Positions 25,957-34,781 of a DNA stretch of 64,000 nucleotides are shown here, piece after piece. Numbering within the stretch: position 1 is the stretch's first letter; the number at the start of each line of letters is the position of its first letter. The DNA lies in the NCBI GenBank assembly GCA_017307505.1, contig JAFKEE010000017.1, forward strand, positions 411,675-475,674, written 5' to 3'. A model generated the notes under the pieces. That model was not told where the DNA came from. It saw nothing but the letters and a program-made list of their open reading frames with translations, and searched no databases. The DNA comes from Acidobacteriota bacterium (GTDB lineage Bacteria; Acidobacteriota; Terriglobia; Bryobacterales; Bryobacteraceae). The position numbers were made by a program, and so were the translations under genes.

Positions 25957-26820
25957 TTAATTCGGAGGAGGCGCCACGGTGAACTTGGCGCTCGACTCGG
26001 TCTCGACCCCACCCACATGGTCTTTTACCTTGACCAGCAGCGTATACTCCGCAGCCAGAACCCCAGGGTTCAGATTCAGAGTCAATTCCCCGTTCAGCAG
26101 GCGCTGCGGGTAATAAGGAGAATTGGTTTCCGAGGCCGCCTGCGGCTGCGTAAACAGTACCTTGCCGGCCGCGTTTAACACCGAGAGGCTGTAGTCCACT
26201 TCGAACCGGTTCTTTGCCCCCAACTTGAAACCAGCCAGTTCGAAACGGGCGATGAGCGTCTCGCCCACGTGATAGATCGCGTTCTCCATGGGCTGGCGGT
26301 CTGAGGGATTGCGCAGGAAGCGCAAATTGAGAATGGACAAGCCCTGGACCACAGGGAAGGGCCGGCCTGAGACATTGAATCCTGTTTCCGTATCGATGCT
26401 CGTCTTTGCGAGTTCGTCAGCCACATGCAGCTTCAGTTTGTAGGCACCGGGCGGCAACTGAGCAGGCAGCGGGAGCGTCTGGACAACCTTGGGCAGCCAG
26501 TTTTTGTCGTTGTCGCTCAACTCTTCCTGGACCGCGCCATTGAGCGGCGCCATCAGCAGTAGCCCCTCCGGATCGACAGCCACCAGTTGCCAGCGCAGAT
26601 CGACCTTGTCCTTCTGAACGGTGAAGCCGCCAATGCGGAAGCTGAAGTACAACAGTTCGCCGGCTGTGTATTTGTAGGTATCGGGAATCGCAGCCCCTTC
26701 CTCCTGTTTGTAGTGCAGGGTGGGCCTGATGACAGAGAGTCCACGCGGAGAGGCGGCTGGCGGCTGGGCGAATCCAACCGCCGCTGTAAAGAATAACGGC
26801 GCGAAGAACAGAAACTTCAC
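25957..26820 (-). CDS. Secreted beta-rich protein of unknown function, 287 aa
   Basis: A clear Sec signal (MKFLFFAPLFFTAAVGFAQ) leads to a protein made mostly of beta strands in at least two Ig-like or macroglobulin-like repeats (YTAGELLYFSFRIGGFTV, YKLKLHVADELA, YHVGETLIARFELAGFKL, AEYTLLVKVKDHVGG). The repeated GE-L-x-F-x-F/x-x-GF phrase suggests two related domains, as in periplasmic or surface carrier proteins. It lies just upstream of the lipoprotein gene's stop on the other side, same strand, and may be co-expressed with it. Function unknown. Confidence 0.7.
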   Translation of the reverse strand: MKFLFFAPLFFTAAVGFAQPPAASPRGLSVIRPTLHYKQEEGAAIPDTYKYTAGELLYFSFRIGGFTVQKDKVDLRWQLVAVDPEGLLLMAPLNGAVQEELSDNDKNWLPKVVQTLPLPAQLPPGAYKLKLHVADELAKTSIDTETGFNVSGRPFPVVQGLSILNLRFLRNPSDRQPMENAIYHVGETLIARFELAGFKLGAKNRFEVDYSLSVLNAAGKVLFTQPQAASETNSPYYPQRLLNGELTLNLNPGVLAAEYTLLVKVKDHVGGVETESSAKFTVAPPPN

Positions 26821-26835
26821 GCTTCCATTGTGCGC

Positions 26836-27384
26836 CTACTTGGGAGTTGCGGGGGTGGCCATCGGGTCAACGTCCTGCACCGGCGGCGTTTCCACACGCA
26901 GCGGCAGATCCACCAGAGCGGTCGTCTCGGATTCCGCATCGCCGCCACTGGAAATGCGCAGCTTATAGCCGCCCAGCGGCACGTCGAACAGCAGGTGGCC
27001 GTTCAGGGTCTGAGCCGGCGGCACGGGCCGCAACAGGCCCAACCACTGGGCAACGCCCTCGCCCTTGTCCATTTCGCGGTATTCCTTACCGGCCGAATCC
27101 ACCAGCGCCAGCAGGGGCACATTGATGTCGCCGCCGCTGCCGTTCGTGATGGAAACATTAACCACCAGGAAACGGTGCTCAGGCAGTTTGGCGCCCAACG
27201 AGCCCTCCAGGGATTCCTTCCACTCCGTATCGAGCACTGTGTACGTCAGTGCGCCCACCACGGCCGGGGAACCCATCTGATATACCCTGGTACTGTTTCC
27301 GCCGCTCTTCAGGCTGGAACAACCGGGTGCGATCAGTGCAAGCCCCAGGCCGGCCAGAAGCAAGCTTAGGGTTGGTAGTTTCAT
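26836..27384 (-). CDS. DUF4352-like lipoprotein, 182 aa
   Basis: ATG 27384 begins a lipoprotein signal (LLAGLGLALIAPGCSS; lipobox APGC). The mature part follows the DUF4352 pattern: LTYTVLDTEW, HRFLVVNVSITNGSGGDINVP, ALVDSAGKEY and a closing VPLGGYKLRIS. Such domains are immunoglobulin-like and extracytoplasmic, with no known catalytic role. The longer frame from 27540 would overlap the divergent methyltransferase gene and was rejected. The gene and that methyltransferase share a 58-nt divergent intergenic space. Confidence 0.8.
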   Translation of the reverse strand: MKLPTLSLLLAGLGLALIAPGCSSLKSGGNSTRVYQMGSPAVVGALTYTVLDTEWKESLEGSLGAKLPEHRFLVVNVSITNGSGGDINVPLLALVDSAGKEYREMDKGEGVAQWLGLLRPVPPAQTLNGHLLFDVPLGGYKLRISSGGDAESETTALVDLPLRVETPPVQDVDPMATPATPK

Positions 27385-27442
27385 AAAATTCAAAATCACT
27401 CCGAGGTCGCTCCGAATCACTCCACAGTAGAACCTTATCGAA

Positions 27443-28123
27443 ATGCGGACCATGTTGCAATCATCCGGAATCACGGCTTTCGCCTTGCTATTGGCGCTCA
27501 GCGGCGCAGCGCCGGCGCAGCAGGAAAGGCACCCAATCACCGGCCGAGTCTATGCGGGCGTCATGGGGGTGGGCGGAGCGCCCTGGCTGGATCGCAGCGA
27601 TCGGGAACGCGAGGAAAACCCGCAGCTGGCCGTAAAATTACTGGAAGTTCCGGCGGGCGCGACGGTCGCCGACGTGGGTGCCGGCTCCGGCTACTACACC
27701 GAACTGCTGTCCAACCGGGTGGGCCCATCCGGCAAAGTGTACGCCTCTGACCTGCAGCCCGGCATGCTTCGCCTCATCCGGGAACGCATTGAAAAGAAAG
27801 GACTCACCAATGTCGAAGTGGTGCAGGCGGCAGAAGACGATCCACACCTTCCCAAGTCGGCACTCGACCTGATTCTCCTGGTGGACGTCTACCACGAATT
27901 CTCCAAACCCCAGGAGATGCTGCGGTCCATGCGCACCGCCCTGAAGCCGGGCGGCCGGCTGGTGCTGCTGGAATTCCGCAAGGAGGACGCCTCTGTCCCG
28001 ATCCGGGAGGAGCACAAGATGAGCGTGGCCGGAGTCCGCGCCGAGGTGGAACCCGAGGGCTTCCGGTTTGAGCGGGTATTGCCTGATCTGCCCTGGCAGC
28101 ATATCCTGATCTTTCGCAAGTGA
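27443..28123 (+). CDS. Exported class I SAM-dependent methyltransferase
   Basis: A methyltransferase domain is plain: VADVGAGSGYYTELL (motif I), VYASDLQPGML (acidic residue after beta-2), LDLILLVDVYHEF and LKPGGRLVLLEFRKED. In front of it is a good Sec signal (ITAFALLLALSGAAPAQQ), so the enzyme should be periplasmic, where SAM is not normally available. Such signal-bearing methyltransferases occur in acidobacterial and planctomycete genomes, but their role is not established. Its stop overlaps the start of the PL22-like gene (GTGA), so the two are probably made together. Confidence 0.85.
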   Translation: MRTMLQSSGITAFALLLALSGAAPAQQERHPITGRVYAGVMGVGGAPWLDRSDREREENPQLAVKLLEVPAGATVADVGAGSGYYTELLSNRVGPSGKVYASDLQPGMLRLIRERIEKKGLTNVEVVQAAEDDPHLPKSALDLILLVDVYHEFSKPQEMLRSMRTALKPGGRLVLLEFRKEDASVPIREEHKMSVAGVRAEVEPEGFRFERVLPDLPWQHILIFRK

Positions 28124-29235
28124 AATCAACCATCTACCCTTCCGAGTACGCCCTGGAACGGGATTCCTCCACCGGCGCCGTCATCCACCGCCTCACTTCC
28201 GCCGCCTGCATCAACCATGCAACCTACTTTCTACAGAGTTCGTTCACCCCGGACGGCGGCACTCTCATCTTCACCAGCTATCGCACCGGTTCGGCCCAGT
28301 TGTTCTCGATCGAGGGCTTTCCCGGTGGTCCCATCCGGCAGTGGACCGACCGCGACCCGATCCATCCCTTTTCCCCGGCTATCGACTCCACCGGCCGGCA
28401 GGTTTACTTCGTGCGCTCCGGTTCAGTCTGGTCGATCCAGAGGGAAAGCCTGGAGGAACGGCTCATCGCTCGCTTCGAAGGCGCCCAACTCGGCGAGGTC
28501 TCTTTATCCGCCGACGGCGAATGGCTGACAGCAGCCGCCAAACAAGGCACGCAGAGCGGGCTGGTCGTGGGCCGCGCGGACGGCTCCTGCTGGCACCTGA
28601 TTCCCTTCCCCCGGACCGTCATCCACCCACAGTTCCATCCGCTCGACCCGGAGTGGATCGAGTTCGCCGGCGACCCCGCTCCTCGCATGCATCGCGTGCG
28701 CCGCGACGGAACAGGACTGGAATGCCTCTATGAACACGCCAACGACGAATTTGTGGTTCACGAGACGTTTCTCGGTCGCACCGGCGACCTCGTCTACACC
28801 GTCTGGCCTTTTGCCCTCTGGCGGATGAACTGGGAGACCCGCGAACGCCACCGCATCTGCGAGTTCAACGCCTGGCACATCACCCCCAATCGTGCCGGCA
28901 CCCGGGTGCTGTGCGATACCAATCATCCGGACCTGGGCCTGTTCCTGATCGATGCCGCAACCGGCACCCGCCAGCCCCTCTGCGAGTCGCAGGCGTCCAG
29001 CGGCGGCACGCAGTGGCTGACCTCCCGGTACGCCCTGGCCGAGGACTTCGCCGCTGCCCGCAGCGCCGCCAAATCCGGAGCGCTGAGCTGGATGGAGGTC
29101 TCCACCGACACCGTCTACGGCCCCCAGTGGACCCATCCGCACCCCTCGTTCTCTCCCGACGAAAGGTTGGTGGTTTTCACCAGTGACCGCACGGGCCACC
29201 CGCAGGTCTACGCCGCGGAAGTGCCCGCCCCGTGA
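28120..29235 (+). CDS. Oligogalacturonate lyase-like beta-propeller (PL22)
   Basis: The 371-residue protein is a WD40/TolB-like seven-bladed propeller with repeats such as FTPDGGTLIFTSYRTGSAQLF, LSADGEWLTAAA and FSPDERLVVFTSDRTG. Metal-ligand residues of the PL22 family appear in order: FNAWHITPN for the first His and GPQWTHPHPSF for Gln, His, His. PL22 enzymes split unsaturated digalacturonate in the cytoplasm during pectin use, and this protein has no signal peptide, as expected. The GTG start overlaps the previous stop. No other pectin genes are in view, so the substrate remains a family-based inference. Confidence 0.8.
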   Translation: MKSTIYPSEYALERDSSTGAVIHRLTSAACINHATYFLQSSFTPDGGTLIFTSYRTGSAQLFSIEGFPGGPIRQWTDRDPIHPFSPAIDSTGRQVYFVRSGSVWSIQRESLEERLIARFEGAQLGEVSLSADGEWLTAAAKQGTQSGLVVGRADGSCWHLIPFPRTVIHPQFHPLDPEWIEFAGDPAPRMHRVRRDGTGLECLYEHANDEFVVHETFLGRTGDLVYTVWPFALWRMNWETRERHRICEFNAWHITPNRAGTRVLCDTNHPDLGLFLIDAATGTRQPLCESQASSGGTQWLTSRYALAEDFAAARSAAKSGALSWMEVSTDTVYGPQWTHPHPSFSPDERLVVFTSDRTGHPQVYAAEVPAP

Positions 29236-29250
29236 GCACGGTGAAGCGCC

Positions 29251-30258
29251 ATGGATAACCTCACCCACTCGCTCACCGGAGTCCTGCTTGCCCGCGCGGG
29301 CCTGAACCGCCTGGTGCCGCGCGCCACCATCCTGGCCGTCATCGCTGCCAATCTGCCCGACCTCGACATCGTCACCGGGCTTCGCGGTTCCCTCTGCTAT
29401 CTGGCGAACCATCGCGGCTTCTCCCACGCGCTCTTCTGGCTGCCCCTGGTGGCGCTGGCTCCTCTGCCCATCTGGTGGCTCATGGCGCGCAGAAAGGGCG
29501 TGCAACCCGTCGACTGGCTGAAGGCCTATGCCGTCTCCGCCGCCGCCCTGCTCAGCCACCTGTTGCTCGATTGGATGAACGTCTACGGCATCCGGCTGAA
29601 ACTGCCCTTCTCCGGTGAGTGGCTGCACCTCGACCTTCTCAACATCATCGACGTCTGGGTGTGGGCGATCCTGCTGATCTGCTCGCTCGGCCCCATGCTG
29701 GGCCGCCTGGTGGAGAGCGAAATGGGCGCCCGGCGCGGAGCAGGGCGAGGCATGGCCCTCACCGGCCTGTTGTTGGTCCTGGCCTACATCGCTGGACGCG
29801 CGCAGCTCCACGACCAGGCGGTGAAAGCCCTGGAAGCCCGCATGTACCACCGGGAAATGCCGCGGCGCATCCTGGCTCTTCCTGGCGCCTTCAACCCCTG
29901 GGCCTGGACCGGCGTGGTAGAAACCTCCAGCGCCTGGCATGTCGTCCCCCTCGATCTGCACCGTGAGTTCGACCCGGATTCCGGCCGCACTTTCCCCAAA
30001 CCCGACATAACCGCGGTGCGCGCGGCCGTCCTGGCTACGGAGACGGCCCGCGTCTTTCTGGACTTTTCCCAGGCTGCGCTGTGGCGCATCACCCCTACCC
30101 CGTCGCCCGAAGGCGCGGTCAGCGTCACTGTGCACGACCTGCGCTTCGGCCTGCCCGGGGAAGGCGCTTTCTCTGCCGAGTGGATCGTCGATCCGCGTGG
30201 CCGTGTCGTGCACGAAGGCTTCATGTTTGGCACGATGGGATCAGCGAAGAAGCCCTAG
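29251..30258 (+). CDS. YdjM/DUF457-type membrane-bound metal-dependent hydrolase family protein
   Basis: The start MDNLTHSLTG is the classic opening of this family. ANLPDLDIV, NHRGFSHALFWLP and SAAALLSHLLLDWMNVYG supply the conserved Asp and His residues that are thought to bind metal. About five membrane helices fill the first 200 residues, and a soluble C-terminal part of about 135 residues follows. The founding members are described as membrane-bound hydrolases, some tied to the LexA response, but no substrate is firmly known. It starts 15 nt after the PL22-like gene and is probably in the same operon, followed by the aldehyde dehydrogenase. Confidence 0.88.
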   Translation: MDNLTHSLTGVLLARAGLNRLVPRATILAVIAANLPDLDIVTGLRGSLCYLANHRGFSHALFWLPLVALAPLPIWWLMARRKGVQPVDWLKAYAVSAAALLSHLLLDWMNVYGIRLKLPFSGEWLHLDLLNIIDVWVWAILLICSLGPMLGRLVESEMGARRGAGRGMALTGLLLVLAYIAGRAQLHDQAVKALEARMYHREMPRRILALPGAFNPWAWTGVVETSSAWHVVPLDLHREFDPDSGRTFPKPDITAVRAAVLATETARVFLDFSQAALWRITPTPSPEGAVSVTVHDLRFGLPGEGAFSAEWIVDPRGRVVHEGFMFGTMGSAKKP

Positions 30259-30271
30259 GAGTGGGCTGCCT

Positions 30272-31723
30272 GTGACGACTGCCAACCCGCACACTCCGCA
30301 GTTCCCCATGTGGATCGCCGGCAAGGAGATCCGCACCAACTCCCCCCTTACCGTCCGCGTCCCCTACGACGGCACGCCCTTTGCCACCGTCTACGCTGCC
30401 GGCCCCGCGGAGCTGCAGCAAGCCGTCGACGCAGCCGTGGCCGGGGCGCCTCGGATGCGCAGCCTGACGCTGGACGAACGCAGCGCCATCCTGCGCAAGG
30501 CGCACTACCGGCTGCTGGAGCAGAAAGAGGATTTCGCCCGGACCATCAGTTCAGAAAGCGGCAAGCCTCTGCGCGAGGGTCTGGTGGAAGTCGACCGCGC
30601 CGCGGGCACCTTGCTGTTTTCGTCGGAGGAGGCGCACCGCCTGGCCGGAGAAGTAGTCCCGATGGAAGCACTCGCCTCGGGCAAAGGCCGGATGGCCATG
30701 ACCGTGCGCGAGCCTGTCGGCGTCATCGCCGCCATCACGCCCTTCAACTTCCCGCTGAATCTCAGCGTGCACAAAATCGGGCCTGCGCTGGCCGGCGGCA
30801 ACACGGTGATCCACAAGCCCGCCTCCGCCACACCCGTCTGTGCCCTTAAACTGGCCCGCCTGCTCCAGGAATGCGGACTGCCGGACGGAGCGCTGAATGT
30901 CGTCACCGGACCCGGCGGCGCCATCGGCGACTTCCTGGTGGAGCACCCGTCCATCCGGATGATCACGTTCACCGGCAGCGCCGAAGTGGGTTTGCGGATC
31001 CGTGCCCGCGCTGGTTTGAAACGGGTCACGCTTGAACTCGGCAACAATTCGGCGCTCCTGGTGGAACCGGACGCCGATCTGGCCGACTGCGTGGAGCGCG
31101 CTGTACCAGGCGCCTACGCGCACTCCGGGCAGGTGTGTATCTCGGTGCAGCGGATCTTTGTCCACCGCCGGATTCACGACGAGTTTGTGGAACGCTTTAC
31201 GGCGGCCGCCCGAGCCTTGCGTGTGGGGCCGCCGCTGGATCCATCGACGCAGGTGAGTTCGCTCATTACGGAGACCGAAGCGCAGCGCGTGGAGCAATGG
31301 GTGGAGGAAGCCGTAGCCGCCGGAGCGGCCCGCCACAGCGGAGGCGCGCGTACCGCCGCCACTCTCGAACCGGTGGTCCTGACGCACGTCCCGGAACAGG
31401 CGCGCGTCTTCCGGCAGGAAGCCTTTGGACCAGTCGCTGCCATCAATGCCTATGACTCGCTGGACGACGCCATCGCCCGCGTGAACGACTCCGACTACGG
31501 CCTGCAGGCTGGCCTCTTCACGAACGATCTGGACAAAGCCTTCCACGCGGCGCACCGGGTGGAAGTGGGCGGTTTCCTGATCAACGATGTGCCTCAGTTC
31601 CGTCTCGACCAGATGCCCTACGGCGGAGTGAAGCTCAGCGGCACGGGCCGCGAAGGCCCGCGCTACGCCATCGAGGAGATGACGGAGCCGAAGCTGATCA
31701 GCTGGCGCACGCGGGGCAGGTAG
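30272..31723 (+). CDS. NAD(P)-dependent aldehyde dehydrogenase
   Basis: The 483-residue protein is a standard ALDH. The cofactor-binding stretch is VIAAITPFNFPLN with KPASATPVCA, the general base Glu is in TLELGNNSA, the nucleophile Cys in SGQVCIS, and the closing EAFGPVAAINAYDSLDDAI and GYGG-like PYGGVKLSGTG motifs are present. The family oxidises aldehydes such as lactaldehyde or succinate semialdehyde; the exact substrate cannot be read. I chose GTG 30272, preceded by AGGAG about 10 nt upstream, over the longer frame from 30197, which overlaps the previous gene. Sugar-acid breakdown would fit the neighbouring PL22-like gene. Confidence 0.9.
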   Translation: MTTANPHTPQFPMWIAGKEIRTNSPLTVRVPYDGTPFATVYAAGPAELQQAVDAAVAGAPRMRSLTLDERSAILRKAHYRLLEQKEDFARTISSESGKPLREGLVEVDRAAGTLLFSSEEAHRLAGEVVPMEALASGKGRMAMTVREPVGVIAAITPFNFPLNLSVHKIGPALAGGNTVIHKPASATPVCALKLARLLQECGLPDGALNVVTGPGGAIGDFLVEHPSIRMITFTGSAEVGLRIRARAGLKRVTLELGNNSALLVEPDADLADCVERAVPGAYAHSGQVCISVQRIFVHRRIHDEFVERFTAAARALRVGPPLDPSTQVSSLITETEAQRVEQWVEEAVAAGAARHSGGARTAATLEPVVLTHVPEQARVFRQEAFGPVAAINAYDSLDDAIARVNDSDYGLQAGLFTNDLDKAFHAAHRVEVGGFLINDVPQFRLDQMPYGGVKLSGTGREGPRYAIEEMTEPKLISWRTRGR

Positions 31724-31724
31724 C

Positions 31725-31769
31725 GGTGTGCCCGTCGCCGGGCGGACGGGGAAGCCTCCGCCGGGCACC
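31725..31769 (+). terminator. GC-rich hairpin after the aldehyde dehydrogenase gene
   Basis: CCCGTC (31731-31736) and GACGGG (31745-31750) form a small stem inside an imperfect larger pairing of GGTGTGCCCG with CGGGCACC (31762-31769). There is no T-run, so this is at most a weak terminator. Confidence 0.25.
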
Positions 31770-31981
31770 CTCCATTGGGTAGTCTGCTCGCTTGCGTCGC
31801 AGCGCTGTTTCGAATTGGCGACGGGATCTCGAATCAGAAGGTCAATGGGACTTGAGATTCTCGCCCACGGGGTTTATGCCATCCTCGCCGTTCACGGGAA
31901 GACCGTGGAATCCTCGCGATGTGCAAATGCCAACATCTGCGCTAGGCGATCCAATCTGGACGCTGCGGTAGAATTTCTCAC

Positions 31982-32620
31982 ATGCACCCTCCGGATGCGG
32001 TTCCCGAACTCTCCGAAGATCAGCAGCTATTCGAACAGTTAATGGAATGGTCCGGCCTGTCCGCCGAGCCCAATTGGCAGGCAATCGCTGCTCAACCGGC
32101 AGCCCGGGCTCAAATTGTCAACGCCGTGAAACAGCTCGCGGCGCTCCCCAATGCCCAGGCCGAAACCGGCGCACCCGTCCAATTCGTCCTCAGCAAACAC
32201 GTCTTCAATCTCCGGCCCCTGGTAAAGACAGCCGTCATCGCCGTCCTGGTCAAAACGTCGATCCTCATCTCCCCGGGCCTCGAATCCCCACTGCTTCACG
32301 TGCTGGAGGCCATTCATTTCCTGGAGGACCTCCACGGGGTCTACCAGCAGCTCAGCGACGACGAAGTGGACGTGTTCGGAGCCACGGTGGAACTCTATTC
32401 CGAGAGTGAACTGCGCCGCGGGATCTCAGATCCGGCCGCTCACCCGACGGCCGCGGGCGTCACGGCCTGGTTTGCCGCGAAGGGCTACGAGGCGCCGCCG
32501 AACGTGGACCGGTTGCTCGAATCCCTGGTGAAAAAGGGCGCTCTGCTGGGCGAGACTCTGCCCGATGGTTCGGTACTCTACGAGCCCACCTTCCTCGGCA
32601 GGAAGAAACAGCATGAGTGA
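31982..32620 (+). CDS. Hypothetical protein paired with a subtilase, 212 aa
   Basis: The protein has no signal peptide. Residues 1-60 are acidic and helix-prone, the middle has a hydrophobic patch (LVKTAVIAVLVKTSILISPG) followed by a long helix (LHVLEAIHFLEDLHGVYQQL), and the C-terminal 70 residues (GVTAWFAAKGYEAPPNVDRLLESLVKKGALL, then GSVLYEP) look like a small winged-helix domain. I do not recognise the family. It overlaps the subtilase gene by 8 nt, so the two are made together; it may be its inhibitor, chaperone, sensor or substrate. ATG 31982 has no good Shine-Dalgarno sequence. Confidence 0.7.
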   Translation: MHPPDAVPELSEDQQLFEQLMEWSGLSAEPNWQAIAAQPAARAQIVNAVKQLAALPNAQAETGAPVQFVLSKHVFNLRPLVKTAVIAVLVKTSILISPGLESPLLHVLEAIHFLEDLHGVYQQLSDDEVDVFGATVELYSESELRRGISDPAAHPTAAGVTAWFAAKGYEAPPNVDRLLESLVKKGALLGETLPDGSVLYEPTFLGRKKQHE

Positions 32621-33815
32621 GATCGTCCTCGCGTTGCCCAACAGCACGGCGGGCGCGATCGCTCTCGACACCATCCGCAATCGCAGCGAGCGGAGCCGCG
32701 ACTACTCCTATCTCACCGAACTCTCCCGGTCTCTCCCCGGATCGCTCTCCTCCGAGTACCTCGCCCAGTTCGCGGTCACGTTCCATCTCGTGTCCGTCAG
32801 GGAAGAGATCGCCGACGCGCTCATCCGAGACTTCCTGGGGCTGCATTCTGCGCCCGAAGCCGCATCCGGCGAACGGGGCCACATCCTCTCCGCCGAACCG
32901 AACTGGGACTTCGAGCTGTGCGCCCCGCCCGGCGGAGTGCCCGTTCTCCAGCCCCACCACACCACGTATCTGGCCCAGCTACAGGCCAGCCAGGCCCATG
33001 CCAAGGGCAACTTCGGCGCATCCGGCCGCCTCGCGTTAATCGACACAGGCACCGATGGCGTGGCCATCGACGATTTCTACGACCTCCTGAATCCGGCGAC
33101 CTATCACCCCGGCAAGTCCGGCGCCACCGACAAAGTGGGACACGGCACGACCCTCGCCACCCTGATCCGGGAGGTGGCTCCGCAGTGCAACCTCACGGCG
33201 ATCCGCACCTCCGACACAGCGGCAATCCCACTCTGGCACCTGCTGGCCGCCATGGCCATCGCGGTCATCGACGCGCAGGCCGAGATCATCAACCTGAGCC
33301 TCGGGCTGCCCAATATCACCGGCACGTGCACCCGCTGCGGGGCTTCGCCGGCTGCCCGCGGCTTCGCACTCGAATACCTGATGAAGGCCTTGCGCCGCAT
33401 GGCCGTCCAATGGTTCCCTGGCGCCCAGCCACCCACGTTTGTCGCCGCCACCGGCAACGATGGAACAGGCAACGGGTTCTTCCTGCCGGCCCGTTTCGAC
33501 GTCTCGCTGGCCGTCGGCTCCGTGAATCAGAACGGCCAGCGCTCCACTTTCAGCACCTATGGCACCTACCAGCATTCAAACTATGTGATGGCGCCAGGCG
33601 GCGAGAAAGCCGGCGGTGCCGTCACCGAATCGCCCATCGCCGATAACAACGAAAGCTACTGCGGAACTTCCATCGCAGCCGCATACGCCTCAGGCGTGCT
33701 CGCCCTTCTCAGGACGGACAACTCCACCGCGGACTTGCGGCAACTCGCCACGCAGAAGGTATCCGCCGCTGCACCGGCCTCGGTGTGCGGCAGCGGCCGG
33801 ATCGAATACTCCTGA
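32613..33815 (+). CDS. Subtilisin-like serine protease (S8), cytoplasmic
   Basis: The 400-residue protein has the S8 triad: Asp144 in LALIDTGTDG, His177 in VGHGTTLATL and Ser353 in YCGTSIAAAYASG, with oxyanion-hole Asn282 in AATGND. The 135 residues before the catalytic domain are not a signal peptide and match no pro-domain I know. Absence of export suggests an intracellular processing or defence-type protease. ATG 32613 has AGGAAG 8 nt upstream and lies inside the end of the partner gene. Cysteines at 103, 192, 239, 242 and 350 are more than usual for a cytoplasmic subtilase; CTRC could bind metal. Confidence 0.88.
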   Translation: MSEIVLALPNSTAGAIALDTIRNRSERSRDYSYLTELSRSLPGSLSSEYLAQFAVTFHLVSVREEIADALIRDFLGLHSAPEAASGERGHILSAEPNWDFELCAPPGGVPVLQPHHTTYLAQLQASQAHAKGNFGASGRLALIDTGTDGVAIDDFYDLLNPATYHPGKSGATDKVGHGTTLATLIREVAPQCNLTAIRTSDTAAIPLWHLLAAMAIAVIDAQAEIINLSLGLPNITGTCTRCGASPAARGFALEYLMKALRRMAVQWFPGAQPPTFVAATGNDGTGNGFFLPARFDVSLAVGSVNQNGQRSTFSTYGTYQHSNYVMAPGGEKAGGAVTESPIADNNESYCGTSIAAAYASGVLALLRTDNSTADLRQLATQKVSAAAPASVCGSGRIEYS

Positions 33816-33834
33816 CGGTCCGCCGCCTCGCCAA

Positions 33835-34740
33835 CTAGCCCAGGTAATCGAACAGGCTGGTCTTTCCAATCTTCGACCGCACCTCCAGGGCGGCCTGCTG
33901 GCTGTATTTCAACTGAGTGAGATCCAGAATCGCCTGCGCCGGATCCGCATCCTCCAGGCGCCCGCGATCCGCCTTCAACCTGACCTGCTCTTTCGATGAA
34001 GTGTTCACCGCGTCCTCGAGTCGGCTTTGCACATTTCCATAGAAGCTCAGCATCGAGTTGATGTGATCCGAGATGCCGGGTAAGGGCGCCAGGGCTGCCT
34101 GTATGGCATCCGTGTCGTTGGCAATCAGGGACTGCCGCAGATTCTCCATCGCCTGGAACACGTTCTTTGTGGGATCGGGGTTTTCGAAGATAGTCTGTGC
34201 ATCCTGCGCCAGCGCAATCAGACCTCCATTGGGATGCGCCACCTGCCGGCTGGAAGCGGAACCCTGGTAACTGGTCCACGGTGGATTCTGCTGGAGATCG
34301 ATGCCATACGCCGCCCCCTGGTCGCTGTCCCCCGAGAAGATGAACCGCCCCGCCACCTGCGTGTTCGCCAGAGCGGCCATCCTCTGCAGCAGCGTTCCGA
34401 TCTGTTCCGCGACGCTGGCCCGCGATACCGCGGTCTGCTCGCTATTTGATGCGCTCAGGCCCAAGGTCCTGACTTCGTCAAACATCTTGACGGCACTCTG
34501 CATGGCGCCTTCAGCGGAGTCCACTTCGGAACGCACCCGATCCAGATTCGTACTGATCTGCGTCATCCGCGCCAGGTCCGTTCGCACCTGCATCAGATTG
34601 GCAATCGCCGCCGGATCGTCTGAAGGCGTCTCCACTCGTTTGCCCCCACTGACCTCGCTCTGCGCCTTGCTCATCCGCGTGTTGATCTTCCGCAGCGTGT
34701 CGAGGTAAAGATCCGTATTCCCGTCAATCGAGCGAATCAT
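33835..34740 (-). CDS. flgL: Flagellar hook-filament junction protein FlgL
   Basis: The 301-residue protein is flagellin-like: the N-terminal helix region has TLRKINTRMSKAQSEVSGGKRVETPSDDPAAIANLM and the C-terminal helix region ILDLTQLKYSQQAALEVRSKIGKTSLFDYL, both typical of FlgL (HAP3), which joins the hook to the filament. I chose ATG 34740; AGGAGG stands 12 nt upstream and abuts the alternative GTG 34752, which therefore cannot use it. It follows flgK by 41 nt, the usual order. Confidence 0.93.
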   Translation of the reverse strand: MIRSIDGNTDLYLDTLRKINTRMSKAQSEVSGGKRVETPSDDPAAIANLMQVRTDLARMTQISTNLDRVRSEVDSAEGAMQSAVKMFDEVRTLGLSASNSEQTAVSRASVAEQIGTLLQRMAALANTQVAGRFIFSGDSDQGAAYGIDLQQNPPWTSYQGSASSRQVAHPNGGLIALAQDAQTIFENPDPTKNVFQAMENLRQSLIANDTDAIQAALAPLPGISDHINSMLSFYGNVQSRLEDAVNTSSKEQVRLKADRGRLEDADPAQAILDLTQLKYSQQAALEVRSKIGKTSLFDYLG

Positions 34741-34781
34741 GAACTGAAACACCCTCCTCAGTCAGTGCCGCCTGCCTATTC

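Noticed and set aside
26836..27540. Longer frame of the DUF4352 lipoprotein from 27540
   Set aside because: It overlaps the divergent methyltransferase, and the lipoprotein signal starts at 27384.
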